Shown piece by piece: positions 16,464-25,063 of a DNA stretch of 64,000 bases; the first letter of the stretch is position 1; the number at the start of each line of letters is the position of its first letter. The DNA is from JAFAGX01 sp035623255 (GTDB lineage Bacteria; Acidobacteriota; Terriglobia; Terriglobales; Acidobacteriaceae). Location of the stretch: the NCBI GenBank assembly GCA_035623255.1, contig DASPTU010000112.1:10701-74700 (forward strand), in the 5' to 3' direction. The notes under the pieces were generated by a model. It saw nothing but the letters and a program-made list of their open reading frames with translations. It was not told the DNA's origin and ran no database searches. Made by a program: the position numbers and the translations under genes.

Positions 16464-17795
16464 TCAGTTGTTCTGGTGGCGCACGAAGAATCGAGACTTG
16501 TCCATACCGGACGGCACTGCAACGTCGAAAAAACCCACCATCATCTCGTTATAGGTTTGATCGCCCCAGGTGACGGCGGCATCCGGATCCGGGTTATGCC
16601 GATTGTGGCGCGAGTTGTCGTACCAGGCGACGGCCTCCAGCTCAGTTCCTGCCTTGAGAAAACGCGGCTGCGCCAGTCGATAGCTGAGTTGCCAATAAAA
16701 GTCGTAGTTGACCCGCAATAAAGTCTCCCGGCTTTTGTCGGGCTGAACGATGTTGTAGTCGAAACGCTTGCCTCGCAGATGCATATGCGGAAAGAAGCTG
16801 AGCAGCGTGCAATCGTTGGGAAGGGTCCCATGTACTTCCACTCGATAATTGTCCGTGCCGGGCGGGATTGGGATTATGTCGTGGTCGTTGGCAAGCTGCA
16901 AGGTGATCACTCGCTGCAATGGAGTCTGCTTCGCGAAAACCACGCCGATACTGCTCTGGTCTGGCGCAGCGTGGCCGTCGGTTGTGTAATGCATCTGGAA
17001 GACAAGATCGGAATGTGCCGGAACAAATTTGGCCATGCCATCGGGCCAGTGATCGGGCGAGCTGCCGGGCGCGTATACCAACAGCATGTCACTCTTGGTT
17101 TCGTGCGCCTGGTGGCGGAGATGTTGGTCGCTCAGACCAGACGCGGTGAACGGCACCCCCACCGGCGCCCCTCGTAACCAATCTGAATCCGGAGGACGAA
17201 TGTAAACGACCGCATGGTGCAGGTGCGCCCGGCTCGAGGGGCGCACCTCGGACATCTGCACCCATTTGTCGTTGGCGAAGTTGGTCGGAACGATTTCGTA
17301 TGTATATTCCACGTCGCCACCGGCCGGAATTTCGACCGGCTTTGGCATGGCCAGAACTGCATCCGGCCGTGGGATGTTCCAGCCTTCCGTCCACTGAGGC
17401 GACGGTGAGGCATCGCGCGGGTCTCCAGCAGGAGCTTCTGCGGTTGCCCATGCCGCCAAGGTCGAAATCTCGTCGGGGCTGAGCGAAGGATCGTTAGAAA
17501 GATGGCCGCAACATGGATCCGCAAACCATGGCGGCATCGCCTTCGAGCGCGTGGCATCGCGAATTCCGGAAGCCCATTGACGTGTTTCCTGGTATGAAAC
17601 CAGAGGGACCGAAGACGCAATCTCACCCGGCCGGTGGCAGCTCTGACAGTGCTGCTGCAGGATTGGAAGCACTTGACGATAAAACGTAGGCGCTGGGGTC
17701 GAGGCGCCACTCGGGCGAATCAAGGACATTGCAGTAAGCAGACCCGACACGGTGGGAAGCAGAACCAGCAACCTTCGTGAACCGCGTGTGAACAT
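16464..17795 (-). CDS. Exported cytochrome c fused to a copper type II monooxygenase-like domain
   Basis: A 443-residue protein with a signal peptide and an N-terminal c-type heme site Cys50-x2-Cys53-His54 (HCQSCHRPGE). The rest (about 150-440) resembles the copper type II ascorbate-dependent monooxygenase fold of the peptidylglycine monooxygenase family, with HLHHAVVYIRP, QMHYTTDG and FFPHMHLRGKRF supplying candidate copper ligands. Proteins of this layout are frequent in soil Acidobacteria, and their substrates are mostly unknown. It lies 111 bases upstream of the molybdoenzyme gene on the same strand and is divergent from an aminotransferase gene. It may be a third redox part of that cluster. 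Confidence 0.82.
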   Translation of the reverse strand: MFTRGSRRLLVLLPTVSGLLTAMSLIRPSGASTPAPTFYRQVLPILQQHCQSCHRPGEIASSVPLVSYQETRQWASGIRDATRSKAMPPWFADPCCGHLSNDPSLSPDEISTLAAWATAEAPAGDPRDASPSPQWTEGWNIPRPDAVLAMPKPVEIPAGGDVEYTYEIVPTNFANDKWVQMSEVRPSSRAHLHHAVVYIRPPDSDWLRGAPVGVPFTASGLSDQHLRHQAHETKSDMLLVYAPGSSPDHWPDGMAKFVPAHSDLVFQMHYTTDGHAAPDQSSIGVVFAKQTPLQRVITLQLANDHDIIPIPPGTDNYRVEVHGTLPNDCTLLSFFPHMHLRGKRFDYNIVQPDKSRETLLRVNYDFYWQLSYRLAQPRFLKAGTELEAVAWYDNSRHNRHNPDPDAAVTWGDQTYNEMMVGFFDVAVPSGMDKSRFFVRHQNN

Positions 17796-17887
17796 CTCAG
17801 ACTATTCTTATCGTGAAACCCGCAATTCGTCGACTCCATCTGCTGTCACTTTTGCCACGGCCAGCCATTCAGTATCATCTGTGCACA

Positions 17888-19057
17888 ATGTTCTCTCATC
17901 GCACCGGCTGGAAGCTCACGCCCAATCACTTCTCGGAGGCGCAGCAACAGGTCCGAGCTGCGGGGCAGGAAATTCTGGATCTCACACTCTCCAACCCCAC
18001 CCTAGCCGAACTGCATTACGACGAAGAAGCCATCATGCAGGCGCTGATCCAGCCGGAAGCCCTCGAGTACGATCCCCAACCCAAGGGCTTGCTCACGGCC
18101 CGGCAGGCGGTCACGGCTTACTACCGTAACCAGCATGAAGAATTTGACATTGATCCCGAGGCGCTCGTGCTGACCACGAGCACCAGCGAGGGATATTCGT
18201 ACGTCTTCCGGCTGCTTTGTAACTTCGAGGATGAGATTCTGGTACCCAAGCCCAGTTATCCGCTGTTTGAATTCCTGGCTGACCTGCAGGACGTAAAGCT
18301 AGTACCGTACCCGTTGCTCTACGATCATGGCTGGCAGATCGACTTTGCATCGCTGTATAAAACTGTGAATCATCGCACGCGTGCCGTAGTTGTCGTGCAT
18401 CCCAACAATCCCACCGGATCATACGTCTCCGGCACAGAACGAGAAGAGCTCAACAGCTTTTGCCGGGAGTATGGTTTGTCGCTGATCGTCGATGAAGTCT
18501 TCCTGGATTATGCGCACGACGGAGCCATGCGACCCACTTTCGCGACCAATGATGCCGTACTGACGTTCACGCTGAGCGGCCTTTCCAAGATCTCCGGGTT
18601 GCCCCAGATGAAAGTAGCGTGGGTCGTAGCTAGCGGGCCGGAAACCGTCACGAGAGAGGCCATGGCACGGTTGGAAATCATCGCTGATACATATCTGTCG
18701 ATGAATGCTCCGCTGCAATTCGCACTGCCGGCGCTGCTTGATCAACGCAAAGAGGTCCAGCCGTTATTATTGGACCGGATTCGCGCCAATCTCGAAGAAC
18801 TCGACCGCGGGATAGCCAGGCAGAAAAGCTGCCAGCGGCTGGCGGTGGAAGGCGGGTGGTATGCGGTATTGCGCGTTCCGGTTACGCAGTCGGACGAAGA
18901 GCTGGCAATCGACATTCTTCGCAAGACAAGCGTTCTGGTTCACCCCGGCCACTTCTACGATTTTGCGAGTGATGGATACTTGGTCGTTAGCCTGATCAGC
19001 CCGCCGGCAGACTTCCACAGAGGAATTGGTTACGTTCTGGACGTCCTCAACGCCTAA
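17888..19057 (+). CDS. PLP-dependent aminotransferase, class I/II
   Basis: Fold-type I aminotransferase, cytoplasmic, 389 residues. Visible motifs are the HPNNPTGSYV loop, the IVDEVFLDYAHDG segment with the PLP-binding Asp, and the PLP lysine in LSGLSKISGLPQMK. The amino donor and acceptor cannot be told from sequence. I chose the ATG at 17888 because homology begins there (FSHRTGWKLTPN); the frame is open further upstream. It is divergent from the cytochrome c gene with a 92-base gap and ends 6 bases from the convergent HD-GYP gene. A second aminotransferase at 45741-46943 is of another subgroup. Confidence 0.92.
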   Translation: MFSHRTGWKLTPNHFSEAQQQVRAAGQEILDLTLSNPTLAELHYDEEAIMQALIQPEALEYDPQPKGLLTARQAVTAYYRNQHEEFDIDPEALVLTTSTSEGYSYVFRLLCNFEDEILVPKPSYPLFEFLADLQDVKLVPYPLLYDHGWQIDFASLYKTVNHRTRAVVVVHPNNPTGSYVSGTEREELNSFCREYGLSLIVDEVFLDYAHDGAMRPTFATNDAVLTFTLSGLSKISGLPQMKVAWVVASGPETVTREAMARLEIIADTYLSMNAPLQFALPALLDQRKEVQPLLLDRIRANLEELDRGIARQKSCQRLAVEGGWYAVLRVPVTQSDEELAIDILRKTSVLVHPGHFYDFASDGYLVVSLISPPADFHRGIGYVLDVLNA

Positions 19058-19063
19058 GTTTTG

Positions 19064-20974
19064 CTAGAACCGCGTTGCGTGCATCTCGGCAACGGTATGA
19101 GGATGGGTCTCCGGGTCAGTTCCCAGCGCGCCGGGCACTGAGGTCTGTGAGGGAGCGGCCACTGTGACCACAGCAGCTGCAGCGGCATTGGCGAGCGGCA
19201 CGCTGATTTCCATGGGCCGCGGCACCTGGATTTCCCCGCGTTCATAGATCGCGGCCAAAGCAGCCACGGCGGTCGGATCGAGTCGTTTCCCCGATAAAGA
19301 GTGGATGATTCGCAAAGCTTCTTTGGGATCGTGCGCGCGCTGATAAGGACGGGTCGTCGTCAGCGCGTCGAAGGTGTCGGCTACCGCGATAATTCTCGGC
19401 AGAAGTGGAATGTCTTCATCCTTGAGGCCATGCGGATATCCGCGACCGTCCAGCGACTCGTGATGCAATTCGATTCCCGGAATCATGTCTTTCAACTGCG
19501 CGACTGGGCGGAGGATATTGGCGCCCTTGGTAGTGTGCGTCTTCATGATCTCGAACTCTTCCGGGGTGAGCGCACCCGGTTTCTTCAGAATTCGATCTTC
19601 GATTCCGATCTTGCCGACATCATGCAGTTGCGCGGAGATGCGCACCACCTCGATGAAGTCCTTATAGATGTTCATCTCCTGGGCGATCATCACTGAGTAG
19701 CGAGTCACGCGGTCAGAGTGGCCGCGAGTGTAGGGGTCTTTTTCGTCGACCGCACCGGCGAGCATCTGAATCGAGCCCATGAACAACTCACGGTTCTCAT
19801 TGGCGGCGCGCTTCAGATCGAGGACGAACTGCTCCAGTTCGGCAGACATGACGTTAAACGTCGCTGCCAGCTCTCCGATTTCTGTTCTGCTGCTCAGATG
19901 TACACGTTGAGTGAAATCCCCACGGGCGATGGCGCGGCTTGAGCGAGTCAGGACTTCGAGGGGGTTGGTTATGCGCCGGGCGGCGAAAATACTTATCCCG
20001 ACGCTGAGGGCGATTGCCATGATGGCCAGAGTGCGGCCATAGCGCTGCAATTCGTAGACACCGCGATAGGCCTCTCCTCGCGGTTTCTGAACTACCACCG
20101 CCCAGTCCAGATTTGTAACCGGGCTGTAGGTTCCCAGCATTCGGATGACTTGCTTATCATCACGGACATCGAATTCACGTGTAGCAGCCACGTTTTGTGC
20201 CCGGCTGCCCAACTCGACAAAGTTGCGTACGATCTCCAGGTTGTTCATGTCCTGACCGGTAGCGTATTGGGTTGAGGCCCCCGCGACCAGCCGTCCCTGG
20301 TCGTCCACCACATAGGGAGTGAGTCCACCGCGGCTCACGTCCTGTAAGCGCCGGATCAGGAATTGCAAATCGACGACTGAACCAATCATCCCAACAAAAC
20401 GCCCATCGGCCATGACGGGTGTACTTACCAGCATCACGGTGCGCGCGGACTTGCCCGTGCCCACGACGAGGGCCTGACCGTTGTAACCGCGTCCTTCACG
20501 AGCTGCGGCGTAGGCCCGCTCCAATTCGCGTTGCAGAAAAGCATCCGCCGCGATCCTGCCCGCCGAGATTCCTTTCGCTTCCGAGTTAAGTAAGGTGGCG
20601 TAAGCCAGATCCTCGGAAGACGAAACAAAGTTCTCCAGCAGAGCGCGCAGTTCCGGCGCTTGCACATGTTCGGAAGTGAGATCCCCTCCGCTCGCCACTT
20701 GCAGCGCGGAAGATAGGTTGGCCTGCATCAGCCGGAGCGATTCCTGATGTTGCGAGATATCGTCGGCCACCGAGCGCGTGACCGTGTTTTGCAGGAGTCT
20801 TTCGTTGGTGATCAGGCGGTCGCGATTGATGGATTCCACCTGGGCCGAGTAAAAGTACATCGGAACCACGCTTACCAGGATGAGCACACCGAGAATCACG
20901 TACAGAATTGGTATGCGGGATGGTTTCGGCAGTTTCAGCGGCAAAGCGGCCTCAAGCCGTGTCAGACACGGCAA
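19064..20974 (-). CDS. Membrane HD-GYP c-di-GMP phosphodiesterase with periplasmic sensor and HAMP
   Basis: A 636-residue protein that probably degrades c-di-GMP. An N-terminal TM helix (about 21-42) is followed by a periplasmic double-Cache-like sensor (about 45-300), a second TM helix, a HAMP linker (RRITNPLEVLTRSSRAIARG) and a complete HD-GYP domain: HSDRVTRYS, HDVGKIG, HHESLDGRGYPHG and VADTFDALTTTRPY. The last 50 residues are low-complexity. The start codon is TTG at 20974, and a 17-base palindrome overlaps codons 1-7. The start is therefore uncertain, since an initiator further in could exist. Confidence 0.92.
   Translation of the reverse strand: MPCLTRLEAALPLKLPKPSRIPILYVILGVLILVSVVPMYFYSAQVESINRDRLITNERLLQNTVTRSVADDISQHQESLRLMQANLSSALQVASGGDLTSEHVQAPELRALLENFVSSSEDLAYATLLNSEAKGISAGRIAADAFLQRELERAYAAAREGRGYNGQALVVGTGKSARTVMLVSTPVMADGRFVGMIGSVVDLQFLIRRLQDVSRGGLTPYVVDDQGRLVAGASTQYATGQDMNNLEIVRNFVELGSRAQNVAATREFDVRDDKQVIRMLGTYSPVTNLDWAVVVQKPRGEAYRGVYELQRYGRTLAIMAIALSVGISIFAARRITNPLEVLTRSSRAIARGDFTQRVHLSSRTEIGELAATFNVMSAELEQFVLDLKRAANENRELFMGSIQMLAGAVDEKDPYTRGHSDRVTRYSVMIAQEMNIYKDFIEVVRISAQLHDVGKIGIEDRILKKPGALTPEEFEIMKTHTTKGANILRPVAQLKDMIPGIELHHESLDGRGYPHGLKDEDIPLLPRIIAVADTFDALTTTRPYQRAHDPKEALRIIHSLSGKRLDPTAVAALAAIYERGEIQVPRPMEISVPLANAAAAAVVTVAAPSQTSVPGALGTDPETHPHTVAEMHATRF
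20956..20972. promoter_or_regulatory. Perfect palindrome at the start of the HD-GYP gene
   Basis: GCCGTGTC-A-GACACGGC: two 8-base arms around one central base, overlapping the first codons of the HD-GYP gene. It could be an operator or a stem that hides the start. No known site family is recognised. Confidence 0.35.
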
Positions 20975-21137
20975 TCACACGCAAGTTGTTCATTAAAAGT
21001 TTACTGGGATCGGGGCGCCTGACGCCTTGGTTCCGCAGGACAATGCCCGTTACGAAAGTACTGAAAATGAGGGCTTATTCGGAGTACCAATGAGTGCGTT
21101 CGGTCTGCGGCCACGGAATCGCAGTGCAACGAACTCT

Positions 21138-22082
21138 CTAGTCGAACACCATTCCACCGGTAAGACCGGCGATACGGTCGATCTTATGGTCTAAACACCA
21201 CTGTTGCAGTTCATCGACAATTTTCTCGGTGGCGCATGGATCCCAATAGCTGGCCGTCCCAATCTGCACCGCGGTGGCACCGGCAAGCATAAATTCAATC
21301 ACATCCGCCGCGCTTGAGATGCCGCCCATGCCGATGACCGGAATCTTGACGGCTTTGGACGCGTCATAAACCATGCGCACCGCGATCGGCTTAATCGCCG
21401 GCCCCGACAAACCGGCAGTGACGTTGGAAATCCGTGGTTTGCGGCTGTCGGTATCGATTGCCATCGCCAAAAACGTGTTCACCAGCGAGATCGCATCCGC
21501 GCCGGCTTCTTCGGCTACGCGGGCCATCTGCGCGATGCTGGTCACGTTGGGAGACAGCTTCACGATGAGCGGGCGGGCAGAGTGGCGTCTTGCGGTGGCA
21601 ACAACTTCGTCCAGAGCCCGCGGATCACAGCCGAACTGAATTCCACCCTGTGAGGTATTGGGACAGGAGACGTTCAGTTCGTAAGCCGCAATTCCTTCGC
21701 CCTCATTCAGGATCTCGATGGTTCGTTCGTAATCCTCGCGGGTGTAGCCGAACACATTTGCAATGGCCACGATGTTCTTGAGGCGCCGTAGTTTGGGGAG
21801 CTTTTCATCTACGAACGTCCGCGCCCCGATATTCTGCAACCCGATTGCGTTCAGCATTCCGGCAGCGGTTTCATAAAGACGCGGTGGAGGGTTACCCGCC
21901 ATCGGTTCTTTCGACAAACCCTTGACGACGAAGCCCCCGAGTTTATCAAGATGGACGACATCTTCGAACTCGACTCCGTAGCCGAAAGTGCCGCTGGCGG
22001 CGATCACCGGGTTTTTCAACCGAATGCCGGAGAAAGTAACATTCAAATCTGAGCGGCTTCGGCCATTACCAGGAGATGTCAT
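21138..22082 (-). CDS. pyrD: Dihydroorotate dehydrogenase B, catalytic subunit
   Basis: Oxidises dihydroorotate to orotate in pyrimidine synthesis. The 314-residue FMN TIM barrel is of class 1B: it shows ELNVSCPNTSQGG with the catalytic Cys, GLSGPAIKP, GMGGISSAADVIEF and AGATAVQIGTA. Class 1B enzymes normally use a PyrK iron-sulfur partner; no pyrK is next to it, so PyrK would have to be elsewhere. It is divergent from serS across an 80-base gap. The length is normal. Confidence 0.95.
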   Translation of the reverse strand: MTSPGNGRSRSDLNVTFSGIRLKNPVIAASGTFGYGVEFEDVVHLDKLGGFVVKGLSKEPMAGNPPPRLYETAAGMLNAIGLQNIGARTFVDEKLPKLRRLKNIVAIANVFGYTREDYERTIEILNEGEGIAAYELNVSCPNTSQGGIQFGCDPRALDEVVATARRHSARPLIVKLSPNVTSIAQMARVAEEAGADAISLVNTFLAMAIDTDSRKPRISNVTAGLSGPAIKPIAVRMVYDASKAVKIPVIGMGGISSAADVIEFMLAGATAVQIGTASYWDPCATEKIVDELQQWCLDHKIDRIAGLTGGMVFD

Positions 22083-22162
22083 CGCGGTTGTAGTGTACCT
22101 TACCGCTGATCCTCTTCACCAAGCAGATGCAATAAGACTACGTTTTCCGATACAGTAACTCC

Positions 22163-23488
22163 ATGCTGGATCTTAATTTTGTTCGCGACAATCTGCCGCT
22201 GGTGGAAGAGAAGCTGCGTCAGCGCGGGCTGAATCCAGCCGAAGTCCTGAAGGATTTCAGCCAGGTCGATGCACAGCGGCGGCAGGCCATCACCTCGGCC
22301 GAGACCATGAAGGCGCAGCGCAATCAGGCGTCAGAAAAAATTTCCCAGCTGAAGAAAGCAGGCCAGGACACTTCCGCACTGATTGCGGAAACCAAGCAAA
22401 TGCGCGAGCAGATTCAGGAAATGGAAAAGGCCGCCGAGGAATATGACACCCGCCTGCGCGATATTCTCGCCGGCATTCCAAATCTGCCGCATGCCAGCGT
22501 GCCCGTCGGCAGCAGCGCCGAAGATAACGTTGAGGTCCGCCGCTGGGGTACGGCGCCAAAATTCGATTTCACGCCCAAACCTCACTGGGAATTGGGAGAA
22601 CAGCTTGGGGTCCTGGATTTAGAACGTGCGGTAAAGCTCACTGGAGCACGCTTCGCAGTGTATTGGGACCTGGGAGCACGGCTGGAGCGGGCATTGGCCA
22701 ACTTCATGCTCAATCTGCACACCCAAGAGCACGGCTACACAGAAGTGTTGCCGCCATTTCTGGTGAATTCAGATTCCCTGTACGGCACCGGACAGCTTCC
22801 AAAATTTGCTGCGGACCAGTTTCGTGTTCCGCACGGCGATAAGGATTTATGGCTCATTCCCACAGCCGAAGTGCCCGTCACAAATTTGTATCGCGATGAA
22901 ATTCTCGACAGCTCACGACTTCCGGTCTACCTCACAGCTTACACACCATGCTTCCGCAGCGAGGCGGGATCGTATGGCAAGGATGTCCGGGGCATTATTC
23001 GGCAGCACCAGTTTCAAAAAGTGGAGTTGGTGAAGTTCACCCGACCGGAAGCATCGTACGATGAACTCGAAAAACTTACGCACGATGCGGAAGAAGTGCT
23101 GCAGAAGCTGGGATTGCACTATCGCGTCATGGCTCTGAGCACGGGCGACATGGGTTCATCCTCGGCGAAGACGTATGACCTGGAAGTATGGCTGCCCGGC
23201 CAGCAGCTATTTCGCGAAATTTCTTCCTGCTCCAATTTCGAGTCATTTCAGGCGCGGCGGGCGAACATCCGCTATCGTCCCGAAGGAAAAAACAAGACGG
23301 AGTTCGTGCATACACTGAACGGGAGCGGACTCGCGATTGGACGCACCTGGGTAGCCGTCGTCGAGCAGTATCAGCAGGCTGACGGTACCGTGCTCATTCC
23401 AGAAGCTTTACGCCCCTACATGGGCGTCGAACGGATTACAGCAAAGGATTTTGTGGCGGCAAAGAGCAAGGTAGGAGCACATTCCTGA
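22163..23488 (+). CDS. serS: Seryl-tRNA synthetase
   Basis: Charges tRNA-Ser. The 441-residue class II synthetase begins MLDLNFVRDNLPLVEEKL, followed by a long two-helix coiled arm (about 30-105) that contacts the tRNA. The catalytic core has TAEVPVTNLY, motif 2 around PCFRSEAGSYGKDVRGIIRQ (split here for brevity), and motif 3 near HTLNGSGLAIGRT. The length and start are normal. It is followed after 32 bases by a small membrane protein gene. Confidence 0.97.
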   Translation: MLDLNFVRDNLPLVEEKLRQRGLNPAEVLKDFSQVDAQRRQAITSAETMKAQRNQASEKISQLKKAGQDTSALIAETKQMREQIQEMEKAAEEYDTRLRDILAGIPNLPHASVPVGSSAEDNVEVRRWGTAPKFDFTPKPHWELGEQLGVLDLERAVKLTGARFAVYWDLGARLERALANFMLNLHTQEHGYTEVLPPFLVNSDSLYGTGQLPKFAADQFRVPHGDKDLWLIPTAEVPVTNLYRDEILDSSRLPVYLTAYTPCFRSEAGSYGKDVRGIIRQHQFQKVELVKFTRPEASYDELEKLTHDAEEVLQKLGLHYRVMALSTGDMGSSSAKTYDLEVWLPGQQLFREISSCSNFESFQARRANIRYRPEGKNKTEFVHTLNGSGLAIGRTWVAVVEQYQQADGTVLIPEALRPYMGVERITAKDFVAAKSKVGAHS

Positions 23489-23520
23489 TCTACACTGTCA
23501 AGGTAGGGAACAGGTAAGAG

Positions 23521-23949
23521 TTGGCTACAGTCGAGACAAAAACCGCGTCGGTTGCAACCCCTCCCTCAGCCCCGTTCGCGACTGCTTGGGGAGTAATCCG
23601 CAGTTACGTTCTGTGGTCGCACGAGCGCGGCACGATTCAATACGACGTGATGGTTACTTTGATTCTCTTATTTGTTTTCCTTTCGCCGAAGCTCATAAAT
23701 TTTAAGGACAAACCGGTAGAGCACAATCCTCATCGCACGGGAGTTGTGGTTATGCCTGATGAGCACGGCGGCCTCGTCTATCAGGTGGATGCCTCGGCAA
23801 TCACGGCCAAAGATGAACCAGGGTTGCACAGCGAACTATTGCGAATCATTGAGCCCATCTCCGGCGGAGTCGCAATCACGAAAATCGAGGGCGTACGCGA
23901 CCATTCTGGCCACGTTCAGCGTTACAAAGTCTGGGTAGAACGAGAGTAA
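23521..23949 (+). CDS. Single-pass membrane protein of unknown function
   Basis: A 142-residue product. The N-terminal 40 residues are probably cytoplasmic, one hydrophobic helix lies at about 43-60 (VMVTLILLFVFLSPKLI), and the remaining 80 residues form a small soluble domain (VVVMPDEHGGLVYQVDAS). The start is a TTG at 23521 with only TAAGAG upstream; no better start is visible. Its stop is 19 bases before the LolA-like gene, so the two are probably co-transcribed and may work together at the envelope. I do not recognise a family. Confidence 0.65.
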   Translation: MATVETKTASVATPPSAPFATAWGVIRSYVLWSHERGTIQYDVMVTLILLFVFLSPKLINFKDKPVEHNPHRTGVVVMPDEHGGLVYQVDASAITAKDEPGLHSELLRIIEPISGGVAITKIEGVRDHSGHVQRYKVWVERE

Positions 23950-23968
23950 GGAGACCAGGCGAAGAAAC

Positions 23969-24736
23969 GTGAGCTTATCAAAATCATTTCAGTTCGTTTT
24001 TTTTCTTGTGGTTTTCACCGCTCTTCCCTGCTTGAAAGCTTCAACGGCACATCAGACTCCTACAGCAGCTGCACAAATGGGAGGAGAGCCAGGCAATTTG
24101 AGTGGCGCCAGCGCGGAGTTGCAGCGTGTGATTGCCCAGATGGATCACACGGCGTCCAGCTTTCGCACCACGAGAGCCAGCTTTGTGTGGACTCAATACA
24201 CCACAGTGGTAAACGACATTACCGACACGCAAAAGGGGACCGTCTATTTCCGCCATGCCGGCCAGCAATTGGAAATGATGGCAGACATCAGCGATCCTGC
24301 GCCGCCGAAATACGTACTCTTCACCGGCAGCAAAGTCCAGGTTTATCAGCCAAAAATAGATCAAGTCACCCAGTACGATACCGGCAAAGATCGCGCGGCG
24401 TTCGAGAGTTTCCTGGTCCTTGGTTTTGGGGGCAGCGGACAAGACATGCTGAAGTCGTTCGAGGTCAAGTATCTCGGCGTGGAAAACGCCGGCGGCATGG
24501 AGACGGCAAAGCTTGAACTGGTGCCTAAGTCCGAGAAGGCACGCAATACCTTTAATCGCATTTGGCTGTGGATCGACCCGAATCGCGGCGTATCGGTACA
24601 GCAGAAACTCTTCGCGCCGGACGGAGACTACCGGCTTGCCGAATATTCTGACATTCGTCTGAACGAGAAAATTCCGGACAGCGTTTTCAGGCTTAAGACC
24701 AGCGGCAGAACGAAGTTCTTGTCCCCCAAAGGCTAA
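23969..24736 (+). CDS. LolA-like outer-membrane lipoprotein-sorting protein
   Basis: A 255-residue secreted protein with an N-terminal signal peptide (about 1-26). The body resembles the LolA/LppC-type half-barrel that carries lipids or lipoproteins across the periplasm (TDTQKGTVYFRHAGQQLEM, PPKYVLFTGSKVQVYQP, then LELVPKSEKARNTFNRIWLW). Start: GTG at 23969 with AAGGAG at 23948-23953, a rather long spacing. Sequence similarity to E. coli LolA looks low, so substrate and partner are not certain. Its neighbour upstream is a single-pass membrane protein. Confidence 0.82.
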   Translation: MSLSKSFQFVFFLVVFTALPCLKASTAHQTPTAAAQMGGEPGNLSGASAELQRVIAQMDHTASSFRTTRASFVWTQYTTVVNDITDTQKGTVYFRHAGQQLEMMADISDPAPPKYVLFTGSKVQVYQPKIDQVTQYDTGKDRAAFESFLVLGFGGSGQDMLKSFEVKYLGVENAGGMETAKLELVPKSEKARNTFNRIWLWIDPNRGVSVQQKLFAPDGDYRLAEYSDIRLNEKIPDSVFRLKTSGRTKFLSPKG

Positions 24737-24771
24737 GTGTTACCTGGAGTTAGCCCGGCGAAAGATAAAGG

Positions 24772-24800
24772 CTGAAAAAATGAAAGTAGGGCGTTATACT
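24772..24800 (+). promoter_or_regulatory. Candidate sigma-70-type promoter
   Basis: CTGAAA and TATACT spaced by 17 bases (24772-24777 and 24795-24800). It lies after the LolA-like gene and points at the small open frame at 24851. Match is 4/6 and 5/6 to the consensus. Confidence 0.4.
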
Positions 24801-24850
24801 GCAAAAACGTACTTGCAGCGGTACAGGTTCTCAGATTCATCAGAATTTTC

Positions 24851-25063
24851 ATGGCCAGAGTTTTCACAATTCCTGTTCCTCCCAAAGTTCCCCGCCGCCG
24901 TGAACGCAATCCCGATCCGCGCTACGTGGACGGACAACGGCTATTAGTTGAAGCGATGAAATATCTGACTCGGGCTGACCCAATCGCAAATCGCCCGGCT
25001 ATCGAATTGCTTTCCGAGCACGTGCGCACCCGTTTTCGGATGACCGATTCTCCTCTGGCCTGA
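24851..25063 (+). CDS. Possible small basic protein
   Basis: A 70-residue frame rich in Pro and Arg near its start (RVFTIPVPPKVPRRRERNP), with no TM helix and no known family. It overlaps the 3' end of the convergent glycosyltransferase gene by 142 bases, and that gene's tail reads unnaturally there. A promoter-like pair lies 50-80 bases upstream. No ribosome site is visible. Either this is a real gene, or it is a chance frame. Confidence 0.35.
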   Translation: MARVFTIPVPPKVPRRRERNPDPRYVDGQRLLVEAMKYLTRADPIANRPAIELLSEHVRTRFRMTDSPLA

